Source: Clostridia bacterium BRH_c25 (GTDB lineage Bacteria > Bacillota_A > Clostridia > Lutisporales > Lutisporaceae). Taken from it: a DNA stretch of 15,692 bases. Location: positions 1 through 15,692 of the forward strand of contig LOES01000254.1 of the NCBI GenBank assembly GCA_001515955.1. Reading direction: 5' to 3'. The stretch's first letter is position 1. Each line of letters starts with the position of its first letter. Made by a program: the position numbers and the translations under genes. Shown in pieces: positions 1 through 6,791 of the stretch. The notes under the pieces were generated by a model. It searched no databases. It was not told the origin of the DNA and saw only the letters and a list, made by a program, of their open reading frames with translations.

Positions 1-55
1 TTCACATCATATAATAATGCTACCATATAGTATTATTATTTAAAAGCAAAACTAT

Positions 56-99
56 ATTGAGCGCACAAAAGAAATTATATTAGATTGAACGCACAAAAG
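56..99. repeat. Two-unit tandem direct repeat, 28-nt period
   Basis: The 16-mer attgagcgcacaaaag at 56-71 recurs as attgaacgcacaaaag at 84-99, with one mismatch and a period of 28 nt. The first ten bases of the second unit (attgaacgca) occur again at 15445-15454, next to the other copy of the dispersed repeat. Only two units are present, so this is not a CRISPR array. Confidence 0.6.
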
Positions 100-117
100 T
101 ATTTACATTGGGCAAAG

Positions 118-199
118 TGCGAATTCAATAACAATTAAGGAAACATTTACGCGAAATCTGAATTAAGAATGTAAAATGTTTTTCGCGAAATATATAGGT
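118..199. repeat. Dispersed intergenic repeat, copy A
   Basis: The 18 bases tgcgaattcaataacaat at 118-135 are identical to 15459-15476. Further on, 168-199 matches 4762-4793 at about 26 of 32 positions without gaps, ending in the shared atataggt. The copy can fold: aaacattt (141-148) pairs with aaatgttt (174-181), and a local atgttt/aaatat stem lies at the position where copies B and C also have a stem. Function is unknown. It is a degenerate family, probably an intergenic palindromic repeat. Confidence 0.5.
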
Positions 200-242
200 G
201 TAATGCAAAATATGTAACAAGCTATTCATATAAATAATAATT

Positions 243-281
243 GAACGGTTTTCACTTGTTGATATCAAGCAAAAACCGTTC
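243..281 (-). terminator. Hairpin overlapping the 3' end of yabT
   Basis: The bases gaacggtttt (243-252) pair with aaaaccgttc (272-281). After a 2x2 internal mismatch the stem continues as cttg/caag. On the minus strand the hairpin starts inside the last five codons of yabT and spans its stop. It is followed by an AT-rich tail (aattattattta) with only a weak run of T. It probably acts as the terminator of the spoIIE-yabS-yabT transcript, but the U-tract is poor, so it could also only protect the 3' end. Confidence 0.5.
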
Positions 282-1134
282 TTATTAAAACCGCAAGCAA
301 CATAGACAGAAAAGCTATCACAGCGTTCAATACATATGTAAGCCTTCTGCCGGCAAAGCTGCAGCGGCATACTGTTCCCAGCCTGTCATACAGGCTGCCG
401 CAGTCTGCGATACTGCCGTCAAGGCAGCCGTTCACCATGTCATACAAGTCCTTGGGAAAACTGCACCTTCTTAACCGATCCACAACTCTCTCAAGCTGCT
501 CTTTCTCCGGATTGATGTCCTTGTTCAACAGCATGGATACCAGTAGTATTATAATTGCAAAAACCTGGTAGGATAAGTCCGCTGTCCTGCTGCCGGCATT
601 CCAGTTGCTCCTGTCATACATCGGTGTGTATTCCTTGACTCTCTCGCCTATGGGAGTGATGCTCCCCAAGTCGATAAGTCTTATAATCCCGTTCCTTTTG
701 TCAACCATTATGTTTTCATATTTAAGATCGGTATATACATACCCCTGATCATTTATTTCCTTCAATACCTTTGCTACTATCCTGACAATATCAAGCTTAT
801 TTCCAAAGGTCAGCTTCTCTTTTGAAAGTGCATCCCTCAATGTATATCCTTCGATATATTCCATAATAAAGAAATGATAAACCTTATTGTTCTTCTCATA
901 GTCATCAAGCTCATATACCTTTGGAGTGAAGCACATGGGACCGAGCTTCACCAGGCTGCCGTATTCTTTTGTGATACTTACCAGATCCCGGCCGGTTTTC
1001 ATTGCGAAGCTTTCCCCATTATCATCAGTTACCAGATATATTTCTCCTATACCGCCTGCACCGAGCTTTCTCAAAACAGTGTAGGTTTTCCCACTCCATC
1101 GGCCCCTGATACTCTCATATTTGCTGCTATACAT
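265..1134 (-). CDS. yabT: YabT-like membrane-anchored Ser/Thr protein kinase
   Basis: Hanks-type serine/threonine kinase of about 289 aa. The glycine loop GAGGIG is at about residues 25-30 and the ATP lysine is in FAMK (K46). The catalytic loop YTDLKYENIM gives D136, K138 and N141, and DLG (D155) stands in place of DFG. The catalytic Asp is not preceded by Arg, so this is a non-RD kinase. A single hydrophobic segment at about 264-288 anchors the C-terminus with almost nothing outside, as in B. subtilis YabT, a sporulation kinase that phosphorylates RecA and is activated by DNA. I chose the ATG at 1134 because ATGTATAG overlaps the yabS stop by 8 nt, which suggests translational coupling. A GTG at 1206 in the same frame would add 24 residues that look unlike a kinase. 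No strong ribosome binding site precedes either start. Family assignment is firm; the orthologue name rests on architecture and gene order. Confidence 0.88.
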   Translation of the reverse strand: MYSSKYESIRGRWSGKTYTVLRKLGAGGIGEIYLVTDDNGESFAMKTGRDLVSITKEYGSLVKLGPMCFTPKVYELDDYEKNNKVYHFFIMEYIEGYTLRDALSKEKLTFGNKLDIVRIVAKVLKEINDQGYVYTDLKYENIMVDKRNGIIRLIDLGSITPIGERVKEYTPMYDRSNWNAGSRTADLSYQVFAIIILLVSMLLNKDINPEKEQLERVVDRLRRCSFPKDLYDMVNGCLDGSIADCGSLYDRLGTVCRCSFAGRRLTYVLNAVIAFLSMLLAVLIRTVFA

Positions 1135-1873
1135 AGTGCTGCAAAGCTTCAAATCCCTCTGAAATATCGGTACCGCACACTTCGTAGTACTGGTACAGCA
1201 TCTCACAGGCCTTAAGTATTGCAGGTCCCGTAGGTGTGCCTCCTCCGGATCTTAATGCTTCGAGCTTCTGCCTGAGTGTGTCTATTTCGTTGGTAAATCC
1301 GCAGATAATGCTGCTGCCTGCTTCTTCTCCGGGGTAGGCTATAACGGCAATACTGCTGCTGCCTTTCCTGCCCTGAAGGCTCTCCAAAAGCTCCACTACA
1401 CTCCTTTTGGCAATGGAAAGCCTGTCTCGCATGCTTCCGCTGGTATCAAGAACAACAATACATTTCAGGTTAATATTCTCCCCATAATTCTCAATAAAGT
1501 CTACTATCTTCAGCCTTGATTTTGGCTCAAGATTCTCTATTTCTTCTCCAATTATGACCTTGAGCTGCCGGCTCACTATCTGCTCTATTGTCCTTTGGGC
1601 AGTTTTGTGGGTGAGATTCTGTATAGTTCTGCTCAAATCCTCTATGTGAGTATAATCGCATAGCCCTCCTCCAGCTTTTGCGATTTCCTCCACTTCTTCA
1701 ATGTCCTTTTCATCACTGCTGTTTCTAATGTTTATAACACCTATGGTGCTTACAGTTATACCTGCGTCAAATGCTCTCTTTGCAGCCTCAACAGGACTGA
1801 TTCCTGTATTTGATCTGCCGTCGGTAACAACTATGATCTGCTTTATTTCGCCGCTCTCAATTAGTGTTGTCAT
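1127..1873 (-). CDS. yabS: YabS-like VWA domain protein
   Basis: Protein of about 248 aa with von Willebrand factor A motifs. The metal-site signature DTSGSM is at about 143-148 and the MIDAS threonine is in GGGTPTG at about 210-216. The strand usually found after these, IIVVTDGRSN, lies at about 13-22, near the N-terminus, so the VWA elements appear in swapped order. From memory, the B. subtilis YabS protein has the same order. Such domains bind a divalent metal and mediate protein-protein contacts; the sporulation role of YabS is poorly defined. Two ATGs in tandem exist (1876 and 1873). The second sits 7 nt after AAGGAGG (1881-1887) and is preferred. The gene lies 95 nt after spoIIE and overlaps yabT by 8 nt, which argues for one transcript. 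Confidence 0.85.
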   Translation of the reverse strand: MTTLIESGEIKQIIVVTDGRSNTGISPVEAAKRAFDAGITVSTIGVINIRNSSDEKDIEEVEEIAKAGGGLCDYTHIEDLSRTIQNLTHKTAQRTIEQIVSRQLKVIIGEEIENLEPKSRLKIVDFIENYGENINLKCIVVLDTSGSMRDRLSIAKRSVVELLESLQGRKGSSSIAVIAYPGEEAGSSIICGFTNEIDTLRQKLEALRSGGGTPTGPAILKACEMLYQYYEVCGTDISEGFEALQHYV

Positions 1874-1878
1874 CATTA

Positions 1879-1951
1879 AACCTCCTTGCCTGGTAAAATA
1901 TTCAACATTCTACTATTAATTTATTTATAATTTTTTCCAAAAAAGGAGGTT
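1879..1951 (-). promoter_or_regulatory. Possible ribosome-site-sequestering hairpin before yabS
   Basis: In the mRNA, the yabS Shine-Dalgarno AAGGAGGTT (1879-1887 on this strand) is perfectly complementary over 9 nt to AACCTCCTT at 1943-1951, which lies between the spoIIE stop and yabS. The loop would be 55 nt. Folding would hide the ribosome binding site and could make yabS translation depend on spoIIE translation or another factor. The complementarity is seen directly; the regulatory role is inference. Confidence 0.35.
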
Positions 1952-1968
1952 ATTATTCAATATTAATA

Positions 1969-4371
1969 TTACATGGCTTCCCATATCTTCGCAGCCATTA
2001 CGGTCATATCATCCGGAGCCACTCCGCCGTTTGCATCCAGGCAGCTTTGAAGTATTTCATCCGCCAGTCTCTGTGGATTTCTTGTATTAGCATTCATTAT
2101 CACTTCCGCCAGCCACCTTTCCTTATCCACTATATCCTTGTTGCAGTCTAATACTCCATCAGTAACCATAACTACAAAATCACCATCTCCGAGCTTCTTC
2201 TTAACAAGCTCCACATCAATATTACTGAGTATCCCTACAGGAAGAGTGCCTGTCCTTATAACCTGCACACCATCTTCATTCTTTATAAAGGTGGATACTG
2301 CACCTACCTTGACAAATTCCACCTCTCCGGTATATTGATTAATTACAGTCATGTCTATTGTCGAATAGGTTTCTTCATTTGACTTCAAAAGCATCATTGA
2401 ATTTATGGCCTTCAAAGCCACATCCTTGTCAAAACCGGCATATAGAAACTTCTCCAACAGAGTTATGGTAGTATTGCTTTCCAATGCAGCCTTTGGTCCG
2501 GCTCCCATACCGTCGCTCAAAGCCAGCATGAATTTCCCGTCCTTAAGCTCTATAAAGGAATAATTATCCCCTGATACAGTTCCAGACTTATTCATTCTTG
2601 AAATACCTGTAGCAATCTGGTATCGGTGCGCTTCCTTAAGTTTGATGCTGCATATGCTGCTATGTATCAAATCGCATATCATATCCTTCTTGTTGAACTT
2701 TTTCCCTGTTATCCTGTTAACAGCCGGAATAATGCTCCTTATGCATTCACGCTTTCCCCCACAACTGTCCATTCTTATATCGATATCCAGTGCATCTGCG
2801 GCTCTTGTTACAATCACATCCTTCACCCTTACTGCCTCACTATCCAACCCTACCATGATAAGCTCCTCCATATCCCTGTCAAAGTCTTCATCCATGTCAA
2901 TTCTTAAAGCCAGGTCAGATACCACTGCAGATACCTCCTTCAATTGATCGCTTACCAGCAATCTGCTTTCATTCATTTTTTTCTTCCAGCTAAGTCCATT
3001 TCTGTACATGTCGTAGTAGTATCTAAGCCCTTCAGCTATTTCCTCAGGCTTCAGGCAGCGCTCCTTAAAAGCTTTAAAACCATCATTCCTCTTCGGATCC
3101 CCCCCATTTTCTATTGTAGTCAACAGATTGAAAAGGTACTGATAGCTCTTGTAGAAATCCCTTTTCCAGCAGTTGCTGCCTAACCCGCAGCCTGAACAGG
3201 TCTTTCCCACAACCTGATCGATTATCTGGGCTGCATCAGTCTGGGAAAAGTAACTGCCTTCCTGCACTGTTTCCTTCAATGTATCAGCAAGGGATCTATA
3301 TACTCCCGAAAGCTCGGAAAGTCTGTCGATTGTATGCTCCTTCACCCTCATACTGTAGGATCTTTCCTTGAGGTACTCCCCTGCAATAACCGTTTTATAC
3401 CCGGAGAGTCTTTTTATCAAGCTTGTGGGAATAACGACAAACAGCATTGATGCGGCAAGTATCTCATAAAACCTTATCAGTACCTCTGTGGAGCCATTTA
3501 TATAAAAGGTCATAAGAGCATTGCTTATTATAAAGCCCAGGGGACAGCCAAAACGGCCGAGATTCTTCAGCAGTCCGCACATCATGCCGCAAAGTCCATA
3601 AACCCCTATGGCGGAAGGAAGGATAGACCCCGAAAGAGCCTGCACTATACCCATGATAATGCCAACTGCTGCTCCGGTGCCTGTATTTCCAAGATAAGCA
3701 AAAATCATGATTATAAAAATTATGAAAATATTTTTAACTGAAAGACCTGCAATAAAAAACTCGGCTCCAACAAAGCAAAATGCTGCCATTATTGTAACAG
3801 CTACTACCTCTTCTGCGGACAGCAGCCTTCGATTCTTGTAATTTTTGATAATAGGAATTGAGCAGTCATAGATAAATATGAGTACAGCGATTAGAATCGA
3901 TTCAATAATTATCATTAAAAGATCATACAAATAGTAATTCTGGACATAAAAAATAAAATATCCTGCTGCAAAGTTGGCTAATGCTGCAGCAATTGATACT
4001 GCCAGCTTTTTATTAGCTTTAATCTTATGGGACGCTACATACATAAGGATGAAAACAAGAGATGTAAAAAGGTATTTAAGCAGTATTCCCTTCTCTCCCA
4101 CACTTAGCACCCCAAGCAATATGCTTGTCCCTATCACAAACAGATTCAGCTCCTGAATCATTGCTGCTGCCATGAAAGCAATACTAAACGGGTTCAGAAA
4201 GTCCAATATAACTGCTCTGCCCAATAGAAGCCCAAGGATTCCCAATATCACATACAGTTTGAAATTGCTGTTTATGAAAAATTCCATGGTGTGCTTCAGC
4301 TTCCCATGCTTGCTTGTAACACTTTGATTCGATATTGTTGCCAATTCAGCCACCACCTTTATGTTTCGCAT
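1969..4371 (-). CDS. spoIIE: Stage II sporulation protein E (PP2C-type phosphatase)
   Basis: SpoIIE dephosphorylates SpoIIAA, which releases sigma-F in the forespore, and it acts at the polar septum. The protein is about 800 aa, against 827 in B. subtilis. A hydrophobic block of roughly ten membrane segments spans about 38-322 and begins with the family-like GLLLGRAVIL. A central regulatory region follows, with a cysteine cluster (TCSGCGLGSNCW, about 391-402). The PP2C phosphatase domain (about 580-798) has metal-binding aspartates in SGDN (D602), SDGMGAGPKA (D620), TDG (D737) and DDMT (D786-D787). The start is uncertain. GTG at 4413 has no ribosome binding site, ATG at 4383 directly abuts GAGG, and ATG at 4371 has AAGGA a few bases upstream and was chosen. 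It heads the spoIIE-yabS-yabT cluster. Candidate Spo0A boxes and a sigma-A-like promoter lie upstream. Confidence 0.95.
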   Translation of the reverse strand: MRNIKVVAELATISNQSVTSKHGKLKHTMEFFINSNFKLYVILGILGLLLGRAVILDFLNPFSIAFMAAAMIQELNLFVIGTSILLGVLSVGEKGILLKYLFTSLVFILMYVASHKIKANKKLAVSIAAALANFAAGYFIFYVQNYYLYDLLMIIIESILIAVLIFIYDCSIPIIKNYKNRRLLSAEEVVAVTIMAAFCFVGAEFFIAGLSVKNIFIIFIIMIFAYLGNTGTGAAVGIIMGIVQALSGSILPSAIGVYGLCGMMCGLLKNLGRFGCPLGFIISNALMTFYINGSTEVLIRFYEILAASMLFVVIPTSLIKRLSGYKTVIAGEYLKERSYSMRVKEHTIDRLSELSGVYRSLADTLKETVQEGSYFSQTDAAQIIDQVVGKTCSGCGLGSNCWKRDFYKSYQYLFNLLTTIENGGDPKRNDGFKAFKERCLKPEEIAEGLRYYYDMYRNGLSWKKKMNESRLLVSDQLKEVSAVVSDLALRIDMDEDFDRDMEELIMVGLDSEAVRVKDVIVTRAADALDIDIRMDSCGGKRECIRSIIPAVNRITGKKFNKKDMICDLIHSSICSIKLKEAHRYQIATGISRMNKSGTVSGDNYSFIELKDGKFMLALSDGMGAGPKAALESNTTITLLEKFLYAGFDKDVALKAINSMMLLKSNEETYSTIDMTVINQYTGEVEFVKVGAVSTFIKNEDGVQVIRTGTLPVGILSNIDVELVKKKLGDGDFVVMVTDGVLDCNKDIVDKERWLAEVIMNANTRNPQRLADEILQSCLDANGGVAPDDMTVMAAKIWEAM

Positions 4372-4461
4372 TAAATCCTTCATCCTCGGATTGCCGTATA
4401 AGAATTCTAACACAAGGGATTCGAATAATTTGTCAGGTTAGGTGCCTTCCATTGGAAAACT

Positions 4462-4525
4462 TTTAGACAAGGGTGAGGAATTTTTGACATTTGAAGTGTT
4501 ATATGTTCAAGATAAGACAAATCAA
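4462..4525 (-). promoter_or_regulatory. Candidate spoIIE promoter and Spo0A boxes
   Basis: On the minus strand, TTGATT (4520-4525) and TATAAC (4498-4503) are separated by 16 bp, a fair sigma-A-like promoter that leaves a leader of about 120 nt. Three sequences resemble the Spo0A box (TGTCRAA): TTTGTCTTA at 4513-4521, TGTCAAAAA at 4481-4489 (exact core match) and TTGTCTAAA at 4462-4470. In B. subtilis spoIIE is directly activated by phosphorylated Spo0A at a sigma-A promoter. In an AT-rich region such matches also arise by chance, so this is suggestive only. Confidence 0.35.
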
Positions 4526-4578
4526 TGCTTTAGGTACAATAATCTTTAGTCAGTAATTGGCGCTCTAAGGACGTAGGC

Positions 4579-4643
4579 AAAAAAAACTCAGACCAATACA
4601 GAATACGAAATCGTACTTTCGTACTTCTGTATTGGTCTGAGTT
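4579..4643 (-). terminator. Terminator of the BMP transporter operon
   Basis: A 19-bp perfect stem (4585-4603 with 4625-4643) is topped by an inner 7-bp stem (4604-4610 with 4617-4623) and a 6-nt loop, with one bulged base. On the minus strand it is followed directly by eight T (4579-4586, the first two inside the stem). It is a strong intrinsic terminator located 164 nt after the last permease gene. Its outer arms and flanks match the terminator after tRNA-Met at 15285-15318 (actcagac and gtctgagt, plus ataaacat outside the stem). Confidence 0.85.
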
Positions 4644-4677
4644 CATAAACATCTAATTGTAGATTTTGGTTTTATGT

Positions 4678-4727
4678 ATATAGGTTGCATTAAAGAAGTT
4701 TCAAGGAAGAATTAGGCAACCTATGAA
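4678..4727. repeat. Inverted repeat between operon end and terminator
   Basis: The bases ataggttgc (4680-4688) pair with gcaacctat (4716-4724) across a loop of 27 nt. The octamer atataggt at 4678-4685 recurs at 4786-4793 and 192-199, which ties it to the dispersed repeat family. On the transporter transcript it would form a hairpin ahead of the terminator. No function is assigned. Confidence 0.4.
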
Positions 4728-4795
4728 ATCAAGGTATATGCTTTTGCAATATTTGAATTTCGATGTAAGATGTTTATTGCAAAACATATAGGTTA
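4716..4795. repeat. Dispersed intergenic repeat, copy B
   Basis: The stretch 4762-4793 aligns without gaps with 168-199 at about 26 of 32 positions. Upstream, tcaagg and tttgaattt echo the corresponding part of copy A. A short stem atgttt/aaacat (4770-4775 with 4782-4787) replaces the A-copy stem, in which one pair is G-U. The copy ends only about 10 nt before the end of the last permease gene. Confidence 0.45.
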
Positions 4796-4806
4796 AGCAC
4801 TAACTG

Positions 4807-5724
4807 CTAGTTCCCTTTGATATATGGAATACCTAACTGTGCAGGAACATTGAAATTCTTTCTTGATACAGTCAGAACAATAGTCAATATATATGGAAGC
4901 GCAATAAACAATTCATTTGGGAAGTATTCTCCTCCCCCTATGGACTGCATATAGATTGCGATTGCTTCTGCAAATCCGAATATGACTGCACCTACCGCAG
5001 CACCCTTCGGATTCCAATTACCCAGGAAACATATTGCGAAGGCTATCCATCCGCGACCGCCGATAATATTGTTCGTAAACATACCCAAATAGCCAACTGA
5101 ATAAAATGCCCCTGCAAGTCCTCCAAACAGACCTGCCACCAGGACAACCGAAAACCGGACCTTATTGACATTAATGCCCGCAACGTCAACCGCCTCCGGA
5201 TTCTCTCCCGTAGAGCGGATCATCAATCCGACAGCGGTGTGGTACAATACAAAATAAGAAACAGGTATAATAAGATACACGATATAAGTTAAAATATTTT
5301 GTTCAAAAAAGATTGTTCCGATAAAAGGTATATCGGATAGTACCGGTATCGGAATTTTACCAAGGGGATTGATTTTCAGCGGAGAGGTGGGCACTCCAAA
5401 CAGCACTCTTTGAAAATAAGTACAGAATCCGGCTGCCAGAATATTAATTGCCGTACCTGTTACAACTTGATGCTGCTTTAAGAAAATACATACAAAACCA
5501 TAAATCGCAGCTGCTATTGCTCCGAACAGCATAGCCGTCAATATGCCGATACTTACACTTCCCGTTATATAGGTACCTACAAACCCTCCCCAGGCTCCCA
5601 TGAGGAAAATACCTTCTATTGCTGTAACCATCATTCCTGATCGTTCTGCAATAACCTCGGCAATCGAACCTAATAATAGTGGCGTACTCATCATTAATGC
5701 ACGACTTAATAGATTTGTTATCAT
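4807..5724 (-). CDS. BMP-family ABC transporter permease (NupQ/YufQ-like)
   Basis: Integral membrane protein of 305 aa, the second permease of an importer of the BMP/nucleoside type. Family features are an N-terminal segment LLSRALMMSTPLLLGSIAEVIAER, the IEGIFLMGAWGGF stretch, a cytoplasmic GENPEAVDVAGINV loop (the EAA-like contact with the ATPase), and AFAICFLGNWNPKGAAVGA near the C-terminus. About eight to ten hydrophobic segments are visible. ATG overlaps the upstream permease stop by 4 nt (ATGA), so the two are co-translated and should form a heterodimeric channel. Substrate by family: nucleosides or purine-related compounds; other BMP importers carry autoinducer- or ribose-like ligands, so the exact substrate is open. 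Confidence 0.9.
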   Translation of the reverse strand: MITNLLSRALMMSTPLLLGSIAEVIAERSGMMVTAIEGIFLMGAWGGFVGTYITGSVSIGILTAMLFGAIAAAIYGFVCIFLKQHQVVTGTAINILAAGFCTYFQRVLFGVPTSPLKINPLGKIPIPVLSDIPFIGTIFFEQNILTYIVYLIIPVSYFVLYHTAVGLMIRSTGENPEAVDVAGINVNKVRFSVVLVAGLFGGLAGAFYSVGYLGMFTNNIIGGRGWIAFAICFLGNWNPKGAAVGAVIFGFAEAIAIYMQSIGGGEYFPNELFIALPYILTIVLTVSRKNFNVPAQLGIPYIKGN

Positions 5725-6791
5725 TTCCCCACCGCCTTCTGCAATTTAAGCTTTTCTCTTCGATTCTCATTATAGGCTCGGAAGAAATACGCAATAATAA
5801 CAAAAATCATTACAAATCCCTGCATCAAATCCACAATACTGGACGGAACATTGACTCCCGGCATTCTCCCCATCAGATTGCCTATCACACTAATTGCACC
5901 AAACAGAATAGAAGCAAATATTATTCCAATGGGATTTGCATTGGCTAATATTGCAATACCCAGGCCTGCAGCACCGATCCCCGTATTAAAATTCTGAATA
6001 AGCATATGCTGTACGCCATTGACTTCTGTAAATCCTGCCATTCCTGCCAGGGCACCGCTTATAAAAAAAGTAATTATGTATATTTTTTTTGAATTAATTC
6101 CGGACAGCTCTGCCGCTTTTGCATTGCTTCCAACCGCACGTATTCTATAGCCAAGGGGCGTTTTATAAAGCAAAACCCAGATGCCCACTGCTACCAGTAT
6201 CGCAAGCAGAAAACCTACATGCAGACGTGTTCCTTTCAACAGGTTGGGTATCCAGGCTTCTCTTGTAATCGCGTCTGTTTGGGGATATTCCCCTTTTGTC
6301 TCCTTTAGGAATGTTCTCAATAAGTAATTATTGAGTGACAACACAACATAGGTTGACATCATGCTTACCAAGAATTCATTTGCATTATAGCGCGCTTTAA
6401 GAAAACCAATCAGAGCTCCGACCATTCCTCCTGCAAGCAGAGTAAGTATGCATACAATTATCAAAAGTATAACCGTAGGAACTCTTCCTTCCAATTTTAA
6501 AGATACAGCAATTGCAACAATTGCCCCCATGTAGAATTGTCCTTGTGCGCCTATGTTGAATAAGCTTGCTTTATATGTAAATGCGAAGGCCAGTGCGGTA
6601 AATATAAGGGGGGTAGCTTTTAAAAGCACATCTCCCATGGTATATTTGTCAGTTAACATGGTAATAATTGCAGCTCTAAAAACTGTAACCGGGTTAATAT
6701 CAATAATGATAAGCATTAGTCCGGTTATAACCAAGCCGGCAGCAATGGCTAAAAAGTTGGTAATAATCATGTCTCTTATTCTGGCATTCAT
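5721..6791 (-). CDS. BMP-family ABC transporter permease (NupP/YufP-like)
   Basis: Integral membrane protein of 356 aa and the first of two permeases in the operon. The signature YKASLFNIGAQGQFYMGA (about 73-90) is typical of this permease class, and AVGSNAKAAELSGIN provides the ATPase-contact loop. Its C-terminus is basic (RREKLKLQKAVGK) and cytoplasmic. It begins with ATG overlapping the ATPase stop by 4 nt, preceded by GTGAGGT, and it overlaps the next permease by 4 nt. It is partner to the 4807-5724 permease. Confidence 0.9.
   Translation of the reverse strand: MNARIRDMIITNFLAIAAGLVITGLMLIIIDINPVTVFRAAIITMLTDKYTMGDVLLKATPLIFTALAFAFTYKASLFNIGAQGQFYMGAIVAIAVSLKLEGRVPTVILLIIVCILTLLAGGMVGALIGFLKARYNANEFLVSMMSTYVVLSLNNYLLRTFLKETKGEYPQTDAITREAWIPNLLKGTRLHVGFLLAILVAVGIWVLLYKTPLGYRIRAVGSNAKAAELSGINSKKIYIITFFISGALAGMAGFTEVNGVQHMLIQNFNTGIGAAGLGIAILANANPIGIIFASILFGAISVIGNLMGRMPGVNVPSSIVDLMQGFVMIFVIIAYFFRAYNENRREKLKLQKAVGK

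Larger units (their letters stand above)
1..264. other. Gene-free AT-rich region downstream of yabT
   Basis: No convincing coding frame is present: the open frames here lack a ribosome binding site and a recognisable product. The stretch holds a 28-nt-period tandem duplication (56-99), a copy of a dispersed intergenic repeat (118-199) and the terminator-like hairpin of yabT (243-281). In B. subtilis tilS, hprT and ftsH follow yabT. No tilS start is seen in this space, although the window ends before much downstream sequence can be judged. Confidence 0.6.

Noticed and set aside
56..99. Tandem repeat as a CRISPR array remnant
   Set aside because: Only two units, no dyad in the repeat of CRISPR type, a spacer of only 12 nt and no cas genes.
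125..370. Minus-strand open frame of 81 codons across the yabT end
   Set aside because: It overlaps the yabT 3' end in another frame, has Cys/Tyr/Ile-rich random-looking content and no ribosome binding site.
1943..1975. AAGGAGGTT on the plus strand as the ribosome site of a small plus-strand gene
   Set aside because: The next ATG is about 21 nt away and gives only a short frame antisense to spoIIE; the complement of the yabS site is a better explanation.
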